Origin: Chitinophagaceae bacterium UBA1931
GTDB lineage: Bacteria > Bacteroidota > Bacteroidia > Chitinophagales > Chitinophagaceae
Length of the DNA stretch: 64,000 bases
Assembly: GCA_002337125.1 (NCBI GenBank)
Contig: DDFJ01000004.1
Span: 857,889-921,888 of the forward strand
Direction of reading: 5' to 3'
Shown here: positions 44,094 through 53,025 of the stretch, piece by piece
How positions within the stretch are numbered: the first letter of the stretch is position 1
Layout: each line of letters opens with the position of its first letter
Notes under the pieces: model-generated
Seen by the model: the letters and a program-made list of their open reading frames with translations, nothing else
Told to the model about the DNA's origin: nothing
Databases searched by the model: none
Position numbers and translations under genes: made by a program

Positions 44094-46622
44094 ATGCTTC
44101 ACAAATCATCCGGATATAAAGTTATCAGCTCATGGCTTTCGTCAAAAAGCATCTCTCCTTTCCCCTTCCAGGAAGAAGCATGGGAACATATTCTCAATGG
44201 CGAAAGTGGCTTGGTGAATGCACCGACAGGTTGCGGTAAAACCTTTTCTGTTTTTCTTGCAGCAATTATTCAGTTCATTAACCAGCACCCGGATGACTAT
44301 CAAACAAAACAACATAACGGATTACAGCTTTTGTGGATTACACCGCTGCGGGCATTAGCAAAAGATATTGCCCGTGCAATGGAAGAAGTAGTGAACGAAT
44401 TAAGAATGAAATGGAGCATTGGCATTCGCAATGGTGATACAACTACAAGCGAAAGGGCAAAACAAAAAAGACAAATGCCCGAAGTGCTCATCATCACACC
44501 CGAAAGTCTTCACCTCTTACTTGCACAAAAAGGAAATGCTGAACATTTCAAACACCTGCAGATTATTGCTGCCGATGAATGGCATGAATTAATGGGCAGC
44601 AAACGTGGTGTGCAGGTTGAACTGGCGTTGAGCAGAATTGTACATGCAACCCATTCACTACGCAACACTATGCCCGTTGTTTGGGGCATCTCAGCAACCA
44701 TCGGCAATCTTGAAACAGCGAAAGAAGTATTGCTTTCTTCTGTTAAGCAGGTTGGGGTAATTGTAAAAGCAAAGATGAAAAAGCAAATAGATGTTGAATC
44801 TGTTTTACCCGATGAAATGGAAAATTATCCATGGGCCGGTCATCTTGGTTTAAAACTCATACACAAAGTCATTCCAATCATTGAGCAAAGTAAAACAACT
44901 CTCATCTTCATCAATACAAGAGGTATGAGTGAGCGTTGGTACCAGGAACTGCTCAATCATGCACCTCAATTAGCCGGCGCACTTGCATTGCATCACGGAA
45001 GTATTGAACAGGAATTACGATTGTGGGTGGAAGAAGCATTGCACACCGCCAAACTCAAAGCAGTTGTTTGTACTGCATCGCTTGATCTTGGTGTTGATTT
45101 CCGACCGGTTGAAACAGTTATACAGGTTGGTTCGCCCAAAGGTGTAGCTCGCTTTTTACAACGTGCAGGGCGTAGCGGTCACAGCCCCGATGCTGTGAGT
45201 AAAATTTATTTTCTTCCCACACATTCACTGGAGCTGGTGGAAGCAGTTGCATTAAAGAATGCAATTGACCTGGATTTGATAGAAGCAAAAGAACCACTCT
45301 TGCTCTGCTTTGATGTGCTCATTCAATACCTCAACACATTAGCAGTAGCTGATGGATTTATACCTGCTGAAATTTTTAAAGAAATAAAATCAACCTATTG
45401 CTACAGTGAAATAACAGAAGATGAATGGGAAAACGTTTTGCATTTTTTAGTTGGCGGAGGAAAAGCTTTACAGCAATATGATGATTATAAAAAAATAGAA
45501 ATCGTTGATGGTGTGTTCAAAAATCTCAGCCGACGGCTTGCCATGCGTCACCGTATGAACATTGGTACAATTGTGAGCGATGCGATGCTGAAAGTAAAAA
45601 TGACAAGCGGCGGTTACATTGGCATGATTGAAGAATATTTCATCAGCCGTCTTCAGCCCGGCGATGCTTTTACACTTGCAGGCCGAAATCTTGAACTGGT
45701 GCAGATCAAAGACATGACCGTTCTGGTTACCAAATCAACATCCAAAAAAACATTGGTACCAAGCTGGAATGGTGGGCGCATGAGTTTAACAGCCAATCTC
45801 GGAATGAAGTTGAGAGAAACATTCAGCCAGGTTGCAGTTATGAGTCAGGGCGCTCAAAGCAACCTGAATCTTACTGCAAAAAACAAGCAGAAGCAAATAA
45901 ATTCAACACCTGAACTTCATCATCTTTCTTCCTTATTTCAGTTACAACAGCAGCTATCGCATATTCCAAAAGACGATGAGTTATTGATTGAACATCTAGA
46001 AAGTAAAGAAGGTTATCACCTGCTTGTATATCCGTTTGAAGGTCGGCAGGTGCACGAAGCAATGAGTGCAATTCTTGCGTGGCGTATCAGCAAAATTGCA
46101 CCGCTTACTTTTTCCATTGCCATGAACGATTATGGATTTGAATTATTAAGCGATCAGCCCATACCTGTTGATGATACCAATGCTGCTGATTTATTTTCGT
46201 TAACCAATCTCAGTGCCGATATTCAGCGAAGTGTAAATGAAACGGAAATGGCAAGAAGAAAATTCAGAGATGTTGCAGTCATTGGCGGACTCATTGTTCA
46301 AACCTCACCCGGCGAGCAAAAAAAGCCACGGCATTTACAGGCATCAGCAAGTTTACTCTTTAACGTATTCAGCGAATACGATCCGCACAACCTCTTACTC
46401 AAACAGGCTTACCAGGAAGTGTACGATCAGCAAATGGAAGAACTGCGTTTGCGCAATGCATTCAACCGCATTAACAACAGCGAAATCATCATCCGCTTCC
46501 CCGAACGTTTTACACCACTCAGCTTTCCTATTATTGCCGACGGACTTAACCGCAACAGTCTTTCAAGCGAAAAAATTGAAGACCGCATCAAACGCATGCA
46601 GGAACAACTAAACAGGCTTTAA
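44094..46622 (+). CDS. ligase-associated DNA damage response DEXH-box helicase (Lhr-like)
   Basis: An 842-residue superfamily-2 DNA helicase of the Lhr type, the group found with an ATP-dependent DNA ligase, a beta-lactamase-fold exonuclease and PdeM. Motifs: QEEAWEHIL (Q-like), NAPTGCGKTF (Walker A), TPLRALAKDI, ITPESLHLLL, DEWH (the DExH box, in AADEWHELMGSKRG), SATIGN, VCTASLDLGVDF and QRAGRSGH. The C-terminal 350 residues hold the Lhr winged-helix and beta-barrel region. Usually the cluster is helicase, ligase, exonuclease and PdeM in a row; here the ligase and exonuclease are missing from the window, and PdeM lies 2.4 kb further on. The start ATG sits just behind a -7 box. Confidence 0.93.
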   Translation: MLHKSSGYKVISSWLSSKSISPFPFQEEAWEHILNGESGLVNAPTGCGKTFSVFLAAIIQFINQHPDDYQTKQHNGLQLLWITPLRALAKDIARAMEEVVNELRMKWSIGIRNGDTTTSERAKQKRQMPEVLIITPESLHLLLAQKGNAEHFKHLQIIAADEWHELMGSKRGVQVELALSRIVHATHSLRNTMPVVWGISATIGNLETAKEVLLSSVKQVGVIVKAKMKKQIDVESVLPDEMENYPWAGHLGLKLIHKVIPIIEQSKTTLIFINTRGMSERWYQELLNHAPQLAGALALHHGSIEQELRLWVEEALHTAKLKAVVCTASLDLGVDFRPVETVIQVGSPKGVARFLQRAGRSGHSPDAVSKIYFLPTHSLELVEAVALKNAIDLDLIEAKEPLLLCFDVLIQYLNTLAVADGFIPAEIFKEIKSTYCYSEITEDEWENVLHFLVGGGKALQQYDDYKKIEIVDGVFKNLSRRLAMRHRMNIGTIVSDAMLKVKMTSGGYIGMIEEYFISRLQPGDAFTLAGRNLELVQIKDMTVLVTKSTSKKTLVPSWNGGRMSLTANLGMKLRETFSQVAVMSQGAQSNLNLTAKNKQKQINSTPELHHLSSLFQLQQQLSHIPKDDELLIEHLESKEGYHLLVYPFEGRQVHEAMSAILAWRISKIAPLTFSIAMNDYGFELLSDQPIPVDDTNAADLFSLTNLSADIQRSVNETEMARRKFRDVAVIGGLIVQTSPGEQKKPRHLQASASLLFNVFSEYDPHNLLLKQAYQEVYDQQMEELRLRNAFNRINNSEIIIRFPERFTPLSFPIIADGLNRNSLSSEKIEDRIKRMQEQLNRL

Positions 46623-46703
46623 TGCTGCAACATCGAACAGTGAATTTCAATGTTCATTGATCGTTCAGTCAGTTTTCTCTTTATATTTAAATAAAAAACT
46701 GCC

Positions 46704-47198
46704 ATGCTGAAAAAAATCATCTATGTATTGATAGCAGTACTTGTCATTATCCAGTTTATAAAACCCACACGCAACATTTCTGCCGGACCATATCCAAACG
46801 ATATCAGCACAAAATTTGCCATGAGCGATAACGTATCATCAGCATTAAAAACTGCCTGCTACGATTGCCACAGCAACAACACTGTTTATCCCTGGTATGC
46901 AAATGTGCAGCCCGTTGCATGGTGGTTGCAACATCATGTAAACGATGGCAAGCGTCATCTTAATTTTAATGAGTTTGCAACATATAATGCAAAAAAGCAA
47001 CGAAAAAAACTCGAAGAAATCAGCGAATCAGTAACCGAAGGCTGGATGCCATTAGGCAGCTACACATGGATTCATAAAAATGCAATCCTCACTGCCGAGC
47101 AAAAAGACGCCATTAAAAAATGGTGCGATGAAAGTTCAGCAACATTACCAGCTCCCGATCCACAACAACAAAGCGACAATCAGAAAAAAGAAAATTAA
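46704..47198 (+). CDS. heme-binding domain protein (Haem_bd type), single CxxCH
   Basis: A 164-residue protein anchored by an N-terminal membrane helix (LIYVLIAVLVIIQF) with the rest outside the cytoplasm. A c-type heme site lies in ACYDCHSNN (Cys52, Cys55, His56), and YPWYANVQPVAWWLQHHVNDGK is the hallmark of the Haem_bd family, a small cytochrome-like domain of Bacteroidota. Its redox partner is unknown. The acidic-basic C-terminus (DPQQQSDNQKKEN) is unstructured. It starts 81 bases after the helicase stop and a strong terminator follows. Confidence 0.9.
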   Translation: MLKKIIYVLIAVLVIIQFIKPTRNISAGPYPNDISTKFAMSDNVSSALKTACYDCHSNNTVYPWYANVQPVAWWLQHHVNDGKRHLNFNEFATYNAKKQRKKLEEISESVTEGWMPLGSYTWIHKNAILTAEQKDAIKKWCDESSATLPAPDPQQQSDNQKKEN

Positions 47199-47200
47199 AT

Positions 47201-47236
47201 AAAAAACTCCCGGCCACAGCGTCGGGAGTTTTTTTT
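47201..47236 (+). terminator. intrinsic terminator after the heme-binding protein gene
   Basis: A perfect 12-bp stem (AAAAAACTCCCG at 47201-47212, CGGGAGTTTTTT at 47223-47234) followed by T. It may work in both directions. Confidence 0.95.
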
Positions 47237-47291
47237 AACACAGTTATGTAGCAGAGGTCACTGCATCTATAAAGCTTCTGTTGCAGCCTGT

Positions 47292-47306
47292 GGCGCTGCA
47301 AGCGCC
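47292..47306. repeat. REP-like hairpin 1
   Basis: GGCGCT-GCA-AGCGCC: a 6-bp stem with loop GCA. It shares the core CGCTGCAAGCG with hairpin 2, and flanking words (GTGGC before, CGCA-TC after) are also shared in the same orientation. Confidence 0.5.
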
Positions 47307-47353
47307 ATCGCACTCTTGTGCCACACAATTAAGTTCAACACTTTCGTGGCACC

Positions 47354-47366
47354 CCGCTGCAAGCGG
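47354..47366. repeat. REP-like hairpin 2
   Basis: CCGCT-GCA-AGCGG: a 5-bp stem with loop GCA, 47 bases after hairpin 1. Core and flanks resemble hairpin 1 as a diverged direct repeat. Confidence 0.5.
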
Positions 47367-47512
47367 TGGTACGCATTCTAATTCTATTCAGCAACCCATC
47401 TTTTTATCATGTAAATTCGAAAACAAATTGTTCCGTTGTCGAGGACAGTAATCGATAAGAAAAAGTGTGTAAATTTATGAATTAGTTGAAACGACCATTT
47501 GACACTCCATTT

Positions 47513-47998
47513 ATGAAAAAACCTACTTTAATTATCCTTTTGCTAACAATTTCTTTATCTGTTAAAGCCCAAGTGTCATTCTTTGGCAAATATAAATTTT
47601 ACACTAACAATGTTGAAACCTGTTCACTGTTTTTGAATTGTAATAATACATTTCTCATGGAAGACACGATGCTGGTAACAAAAGATTCGTCAATTACAAC
47701 GATTGTTAAAGGGACATGGAAAATTCAAAAAAATAAAAATTTGACTTTTTTTGTTGATTCAATTATTTCTAAAGCTACAGTGATAAGCAACTCTGTAAAA
47801 ATCCAATATCTCATTAAAGACGGAAAGTTTTATCTGAGGGTACTAAACAAAAAACAATACATTAGAGAAAATAAAAAATTTGAGAAACAATTCCCAACAT
47901 GTTTGCCTGGAATGAGGGAAGATTATGAAACTTACAAAGCAAGACAAAATAACAGATACTTTTTTAAGGTTGTTGATTTTAACTGTGATCAGGAATAA
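47513..47998 (+). CDS. small exported protein of unknown function
   Basis: A 161-residue protein starting at the ATG at 47513 (MKKPTLIILLLTISLSVKAQ, a signal peptide); an in-frame TTG at 47486 would add nine residues and is less likely. The mature part reads as a single beta-rich domain with a FLNCNNTF pattern and GTWKIQKNKNLTF, in which the strand-turn-strand rhythm suggests a lipocalin-like or DUF-type fold; no catalytic residues are recognised. Cysteines at four positions may form disulfides. It lies between gene-free stretches, with more A/T-rich DNA and codons than its neighbours, which could mark more recent acquisition. Confidence 0.7.
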   Translation: MKKPTLIILLLTISLSVKAQVSFFGKYKFYTNNVETCSLFLNCNNTFLMEDTMLVTKDSSITTIVKGTWKIQKNKNLTFFVDSIISKATVISNSVKIQYLIKDGKFYLRVLNKKQYIRENKKFEKQFPTCLPGMREDYETYKARQNNRYFFKVVDFNCDQE

Positions 47999-48426
47999 TT
48001 TTTCTTATCGGTTGCTGTCCTCATCAACCGAATTTAATGCATTTCCATTTCACTAAAACCAACCCCAAATCAAACCGCCGCACATAAAATCCCAAATAGA
48101 ATTACATCAGCTCTTAATCACAGCACAAAAGCTTAATCAGGGCTTTCGACGGAACATGGGGGTAATATGTTCCGTCTTGACTTTTTGGTTCTGCAGCCTG
48201 TCCCGAAGAATTGAGGGATGTCAAGACAAAAGAACATACAGCAATTCATTGCAAAAAGAACTTATTATTTCCATTTACGCTCTTCCCAACCAAGCTTGCA
48301 CATTTGGCCAAACAAAAAAGTAAGAACAACCATCTGTGAGCAACAGGAAAAATATCTCACTTTCCTCAAAACCCATATAAGTCATGAAATCTTCACTTTA
48401 TCAACCAGAAAAATCACAACCATTTA
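47999..48426. other. gene-free stretch of 428 bases
   Basis: No reliable gene is seen. A 77-codon open frame (48218-48451, plus) lacks a promoter, has a composition unlike a protein of this genome and runs into the convergent membrane-protein gene, so it is not called. The only clear structure is the hairpin at 48148-48176. Confidence 0.6.
48148..48176 (+). terminator. hairpin, possible terminator of the small exported protein gene
   Basis: A perfect 10-bp stem (GACGGAACAT at 48148-48157, ATGTTCCGTC at 48167-48176) with a 9-base loop; a run of five T follows after 5 bases. It is 150 bases past the stop codon, so its role is uncertain. Confidence 0.45.
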
Positions 48427-48945
48427 TTATAACGTAAGATGTTTCCGTTGATAGGTATATAAAATAATAAACAGTAGAGGAAAAATAAAACCCATTAACA
48501 TAATCAACCCAAACAAACTGTTCAAACTATAACCTGTTATAATCATAAACGCTAAAGGATAAGCAAGCTCACTTACTGCATAAACAGCAAATCCTGCTTT
48601 TTTCCGTTTACGCATTTGCAGGGCGCCATAAAAACAACCCGCAGCAGTAAGTATAGACACAATTAAAAGCAATGTGCGGTTGTCATATTCACGCTGCACC
48701 ATTTTCTTTGCATCAATAAAAAACCGGTCAAATATTTCGGGCAGCTTTTTGTTTTCAGGTCGCTTAAATGTCATATCTGCCTTAACCTGCACAGCAACCA
48801 TAAAATAACTATACACTGCTTTCAGTAACTGGTATGCGCTGCCAACATAAGTGAGGATGGTTAACACATTCAAACCCTGCGGAAGCGTTTCCGTTTCATA
48901 TACTTCATAAGCAAGCTGATCTTTTACTTCGTTTGTATCAGTCAT
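48427..48945 (-). CDS. membrane protein of unknown function
   Basis: A 172-residue protein with four predicted membrane helices (about 28-52, 92-112, 118-138 and 143-163) and short loops. It has an N-terminal cytoplasmic part rich in acidic residues and a central loop (residues 55-90) with many charges, including KRPENKKLPEIFDRFF. I do not recognise a family. Similar small four-helix proteins occur in Chitinophagaceae, as far as I recall. It is divergent from pdeM, with a 91-base shared upstream stretch. Confidence 0.65.
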   Translation of the reverse strand: MTDTNEVKDQLAYEVYETETLPQGLNVLTILTYVGSAYQLLKAVYSYFMVAVQVKADMTFKRPENKKLPEIFDRFFIDAKKMVQREYDNRTLLLIVSILTAAGCFYGALQMRKRKKAGFAVYAVSELAYPLAFMIITGYSLNSLFGLIMLMGFIFPLLFIILYTYQRKHLTL

Positions 48946-49021
48946 AAACTAGCGGTTTAGAAAACAAATTAACCAACTATTGTTATTTCAAAAAATCAGA
49001 ACATTAATTTTCTGCACATCT

Positions 49022-49029
49022 TACATTTG
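49022..49029 (+). promoter_or_regulatory. -7 box of pdeM
   Basis: TACATTTG matches TAnnTTTG and ends 7 bases before the ATG at 49037. This supports that start over an in-frame TTG at 48980, which lies upstream of the promoter. Confidence 0.55.
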
Positions 49030-49036
49030 CAGCCAC

Positions 49037-49696
49037 ATGCGTTCTCCCTTCAAACTTACATGGAAAGATCAAACACTCTGGCTCTCGCCGGAGAGTTGTT
49101 TGTTTTGGGAAGAAGAGCAGGCATTGATTGTATCGGATATTCACTTCGGCAAAACCGGCCACTTCAGGAAAGAAGGCATTGGCATTCCCCAAGCTGTTTT
49201 CAAAGAAGACCTGCAACGCTTAATTACGCAGGTGCTTTTTTTCAAACCAAAACAACTGCTTGTTGTTGGCGATTTTTTTCACAGCCGCATAAACAGTGAA
49301 ATGCTGCTGTTTGAAAAATGGAGAAATGATCTTTCAGCCTTACCCATTCATTTAATAAAAGGCAACCACGATATTCTTGAACACAGCTGGTACAAAAAAA
49401 ATAAAATTGAACTGCACGAAGAACAGCTGCACCTGCAGAATTTTTCGTTTGTACATGAAGTAAGTGATGATCTGTTCACTGAAGATGAACGATATTTCTT
49501 TTCAGGTCATATTCATCCCGGCATCAGCATATCAGGATTGGGAAAACAATCGCTCCGCTTTCCCTGTTTTTATTTTGCAGAAAATTATGCAGTGCTTCCT
49601 GCATTTGGAAAGTTTACCGGTTTACATCCTGTAAAACCAAAAAAGAAAGACAAAGTATTTGCAATAGTCAACAAATCTGTTCTTGAAATAAATTAA
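49037..49696 (+). CDS. pdeM: ligase-associated DNA damage response endonuclease PdeM (calcineurin-like phosphoesterase)
   Basis: A 219-residue metallophosphoesterase of the PdeM family, the nuclease part of the ligase-associated repair set (Lhr-like helicase, beta-lactamase-fold exonuclease, ligase, PdeM). The metal motifs are SDIHFGKTGHFRKEG, VVGDFFHSRIN, KGNHD and SGHIHPG, in the usual order. The PdeM-type end ENYAVLPAFGKFTGLHPV is present. The helicase of the set is 2.4 kb upstream, separated by a heme-binding protein, a small exported protein and a membrane protein. It converges on the DUF5916 gene with an 8-base gap. The ligase and exonuclease are not in the window. Confidence 0.92.
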   Translation: MRSPFKLTWKDQTLWLSPESCLFWEEEQALIVSDIHFGKTGHFRKEGIGIPQAVFKEDLQRLITQVLFFKPKQLLVVGDFFHSRINSEMLLFEKWRNDLSALPIHLIKGNHDILEHSWYKKNKIELHEEQLHLQNFSFVHEVSDDLFTEDERYFFSGHIHPGISISGLGKQSLRFPCFYFAENYAVLPAFGKFTGLHPVKPKKKDKVFAIVNKSVLEIN

Positions 49697-49704
49697 CAGC
49701 AGGT

Positions 49705-52179
49705 TTATTTTTCCGCTTCTGTTTTCTTCCGCTTCAGTTTGTTATAATCAATAAAGAAAATCATACGTGCAGTAAACTCATTTCCTTTAGGCGATAATAA
49801 AACCTTGCCTGCATTACCCAGGTAGTTCCTGTACTTTACACCATCAACAGGATAATCATTAGCAAGCCAGTTTTTCCATCCAAGAATAAAGCGGCTGCCG
49901 TAATTGAAATCCCATGTATAAAACACATCCATATTCCACACATTAAAATTCTGGTCTTGTCCCGGAATAAATGCACGGTCAACCCACCAACCATCTTGTT
50001 TAATATCAAAGAACTGGCTGTAACGAACAATATTCCAGTAATGCCTTGCACGCACAGTAAGATTCATGCGGCTTGTAAAATTATAAATACCACTCATGAC
50101 GGTAGTAACATCCACCACCCTTCTTCTGCCAACAATAGGTTCACCATTTGCCTCACGTTGATATGCATAACCAAACTGCCCGAAGTCATCCTGCATATTC
50201 CAGTCAAGATCAAGACTAAACTTGTCATTAAACCTGTACCTGAAACCCGGGTTCAACACATAATAGGGATCGTTTTTAAGTGCGTCCGATTCTGCAAAGC
50301 CTAACCTGAATCGGCCGAAAAGTTTTTTTCTACTATCAGAACTTCCGTTTATCTGCAGGTATGCAAACGGAACTTTTTTCATAAACCTTCCCGGTGTTCT
50401 TAATTCAAAATAATCGTTCATCCACAGTGGCTGTAACTCGGTTGAAATCGTCAAGTCCCAGAAATTTTTGAAATACCAGAATGCACTTGCGCTGTAACGG
50501 AGGCTTGAAAAAGCAAAAGGCTTGTACATCATTTCATGACGAACGCTCAACGTATAAGTAAATGAATTGCATTTCCTGATGGGTGTAACCTGGTTATAGC
50601 TAACCTTTAACAGCGTGGTTACTTCATTTGGTGCAACGAGATAACCAAGATCATTCGGATCGTACTGATCGCTTTCAATATTATTGGTAGCAAGAAACTG
50701 AATCTTACCTTTTACTTTACTGAAGCTGAAAGTTGATTTAAATCCATCGTAAGAATCGCTTCCCATAATCTTGCTGTAATCAAACTTTCCCTGCAATGCA
50801 TACATGTTTGTTTTATTATACAATGCAAAATCAATCCCTGTAACATTTGCATCTCTAGCGGCTCCGCTTCGTGTAACGTTTGCGTTAGTCAGTGTTATAT
50901 AGGAACGGCCACGTAATGCCTGGTCGAGTACAATGAGATTATAATTGGTGAATGGTTCGGTTTGAATACGATCAGTTTTGTGAGTGCGTATATTTTCAAC
51001 TTCACCAAACATAGATGCACCGATTGCATTAAACACACCAATACCTAATTTTTGTTTGGTTCGTCCTGAGAATTTCGTTGCGTTGAGTAACTGTACAACA
51101 CCGGGATTGGAAACAATTTTTGTACTGTCTGTTGAGCCAATATCTTTCACATCATAGTAACCCGATGGTCTTGCACCAACACGCCTTGAATAAAACAATC
51201 CTCCTTTGTTAAAGATTTCTGTTCCTTCGGTAAAGAAAGGTCTGTTCTCTGAAAACTGTACTTCGTAAGGTGTAAGATTGTTTACTACATTATCTGAAAC
51301 CACTTGTCCAAAATCAGGAATCAGCGTCATATCCAATGTAAAACTTTCATTCACGCCGTACTTAACATCCATACCACCATTGCGCAAAAATTCATTCATT
51401 CTTCCTTTTGAGGTTGGCGTTGTTCTGTAACCTGCAGTTACATAAGGAAGAAAAGACAAACGTAATGGAGGTGTAAGATTTTCCAAACCTGTTAAACGGC
51501 CAAACTGGTTCACAAATCCATTTTCATTGGGGTTTACTTTATTCCAGTAAGAGCTTTCATTACTTCTTCTTACATAACGTTGAAAGTTGAGACCCCAATC
51601 CTGTTTTTCTTTTTTCGCAAAGCGAAGTGAATAGTAAGGAATACGCATTTCAACAACCCATCCATCTTCCTTCATGGTTACTTTGCTTTCCCAAACAGCA
51701 TCCCAGCTGTAATCGCTTGGCGGACCAAACTGTGAAGTTTTAATGGGGCTCAATCTTGCATCGCTCTGCACATTACGGCTGGTAACAATAAACTGAAATC
51801 CATTCTGATCATCATTATAGGTATCGAAATAAACAGCAAAATAATCCACATCCTGCCTGCTTTCGCCATCTCTTGCTGTAAGCTGTTTACGTATTTGTTT
51901 GGGATCATCGTACAAATAAGCGCCAATGTAAACCGATGAGTTATCGTACAACACATACACTTTGGTTTTGTAAGCCGATGCATCGCCATAGTTAGGGCTG
52001 TTTATAATAAAATTTTCAGCAACTGAAGCATTTTGCCAAACAGCTTCATTTAAAACACCATCAATTTTGGGAGCCAGTAAAATTTTATTTGCCTGTAAGG
52101 AACGCTCAGCTTCTGGTCCGGGCCCGGCATTCGCCTGCACAAATACAAACAACAGCAAAAAGGAAAGGATTATTCTCAT
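49705..52179 (-). CDS. DUF5916 protein with N-terminal CBM9-like domain
   Basis: An 824-residue outer-membrane-type protein. Signal peptide 1-19 (MRIILSFLLLFVFVQANAG). Residues of about 30-215 form a carbohydrate-binding-type sandwich (ILLAPKIDGVLNEAVWQNASVAENF, YVLYDNSSVYIGAYLYDD), as in CBM9-like domains of this family. The rest, about 230-824, is a beta-rich barrel that contains the repeat of the DUF5916 type and strands such as FTYTLSVRHEMMYKPF. Known members are mostly annotated as hydrolase or membrane-associated, with no clear function. It is preceded on its transcript side by the S24 regulator's terminator, so it is read separately. Confidence 0.9.
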   Translation of the reverse strand: MRIILSFLLLFVFVQANAGPGPEAERSLQANKILLAPKIDGVLNEAVWQNASVAENFIINSPNYGDASAYKTKVYVLYDNSSVYIGAYLYDDPKQIRKQLTARDGESRQDVDYFAVYFDTYNDDQNGFQFIVTSRNVQSDARLSPIKTSQFGPPSDYSWDAVWESKVTMKEDGWVVEMRIPYYSLRFAKKEKQDWGLNFQRYVRRSNESSYWNKVNPNENGFVNQFGRLTGLENLTPPLRLSFLPYVTAGYRTTPTSKGRMNEFLRNGGMDVKYGVNESFTLDMTLIPDFGQVVSDNVVNNLTPYEVQFSENRPFFTEGTEIFNKGGLFYSRRVGARPSGYYDVKDIGSTDSTKIVSNPGVVQLLNATKFSGRTKQKLGIGVFNAIGASMFGEVENIRTHKTDRIQTEPFTNYNLIVLDQALRGRSYITLTNANVTRSGAARDANVTGIDFALYNKTNMYALQGKFDYSKIMGSDSYDGFKSTFSFSKVKGKIQFLATNNIESDQYDPNDLGYLVAPNEVTTLLKVSYNQVTPIRKCNSFTYTLSVRHEMMYKPFAFSSLRYSASAFWYFKNFWDLTISTELQPLWMNDYFELRTPGRFMKKVPFAYLQINGSSDSRKKLFGRFRLGFAESDALKNDPYYVLNPGFRYRFNDKFSLDLDWNMQDDFGQFGYAYQREANGEPIVGRRRVVDVTTVMSGIYNFTSRMNLTVRARHYWNIVRYSQFFDIKQDGWWVDRAFIPGQDQNFNVWNMDVFYTWDFNYGSRFILGWKNWLANDYPVDGVKYRNYLGNAGKVLLSPKGNEFTARMIFFIDYNKLKRKKTEAEK

Positions 52180-52193
52180 AAACGGCGCAAACT

Positions 52194-52235
52194 ATATAAA
52201 AAAACCGCCCATACTGTTGAATTTGTATGAGCGGT
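52194..52235 (-). terminator. intrinsic terminator of the S24 regulator gene
   Basis: An 11-bp stem with one mismatch (52204-52214 with 52225-52235), followed on the minus strand by seven T. It separates the regulator from the DUF5916 gene. Confidence 0.85.
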
Positions 52236-52270
52236 GCAGATGTTTTTGATTGATTTGACTGATAATTACC

Positions 52271-53020
52271 TTAATTCATTTTCCGTTTGAGATTATTTAC
52301 CTGGTCTTGTAAGTTGCTCACCAGCGAAGCAAGATTTGTTACATCCCAACGCTGCCCCTGTGCCACTTTACTGATGACCATTTGTGCACTCCAGAATTCC
52401 AGCACATCTTCTGCATTAACAGTATATGGCTGAAATGCCGGATTATCGCTTACAAGGGTGAGCTTATTTTTACTACGATTACTTTTTAATACCCGTTTGT
52501 AAACCACACCTTCTGTACGGCTGAGCACGATATATGCATTATTATTTTTCACATCATCCAGATTTTCAACCTTCTCACCTACAATCACACTACCGCTGGG
52601 AGTTGGCAGCATACTGTCGCCCACAATTTCAAAAGCCCTGTACGTACCGCTTGTAAGCATAGGTAAAGTAAAGGTGTTCAGCTCATCCAGAAACTCAGGA
52701 TCAGCATACCCATTTAAATAACCGGCTGCGGCCTTTACAGGCACAAAATAAATGATGTTGCTGTCGGCCATCATTTTCATTTGCCTGCGCTTAGCCAGGT
52801 AACTGCCCTTTGTTTCGCTGAGATCTTTACGTATCAGGTCGTCAATGCTAACCTTAAAAAGATCACTGATTGTTTCGAGCACATCATAATTGGGCTCGGC
52901 CCTTTCTTCTTCGTAGGCACCTACAAGAGAGCGTTTAATACCGATTTTTTGTGCAAATTCTTCTTGTGTAAACCCACGCAACTTGCGCAGATATTTCATG
53001 TTCTGATTTGCCATCGCCAT
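52271..53020 (-). CDS. XRE-family regulator with S24 (LexA/CI-like) peptidase domain
   Basis: A 249-residue transcription factor. N-terminal helix-turn-helix (about 8-65, LRKLRGFTQEEFAQKIGIKRSLVGAYE), a linker, and an S24 domain with the autocleavage Ala-Gly (AAAGYL, 99-100), catalytic Ser136 (VGDSMLPTPSG) and Lys175 (VVYKRVL). So it can probably cut itself when activated, as LexA and phage CI do. The C-terminal 30 residues (LASLVSNLQDQVNNLKRKMN) form a short coiled coil, unusual for LexA. Start ATG at 53020, with a second ATG at 53014. Three CTAAT words and an inverted TTAGT lie directly upstream, a likely autoregulatory site. Conserved in many Bacteroidota; targets unknown. Confidence 0.9.
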   Translation of the reverse strand: MAMANQNMKYLRKLRGFTQEEFAQKIGIKRSLVGAYEEERAEPNYDVLETISDLFKVSIDDLIRKDLSETKGSYLAKRRQMKMMADSNIIYFVPVKAAAGYLNGYADPEFLDELNTFTLPMLTSGTYRAFEIVGDSMLPTPSGSVIVGEKVENLDDVKNNNAYIVLSRTEGVVYKRVLKSNRSKNKLTLVSDNPAFQPYTVNAEDVLEFWSAQMVISKVAQGQRWDVTNLASLVSNLQDQVNNLKRKMN

Positions 53021-53025
53021 ACTTT

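Larger units (their letters stand above)
47237..47512. other. gene-free stretch with two REP-like hairpins
   Basis: No convincing coding region was seen between the terminator and the next ATG. The stretch holds two short hairpins with the same CGCT-GCA-AGCG core, described separately. No promoter box of full consensus was found before the gene at 47513. Confidence 0.6.

Noticed and set aside
48218..48451. A 77-codon plus-strand frame
   Set aside because: No promoter or family, an unusual amino-acid mix, and overlap with the convergent membrane-protein gene.
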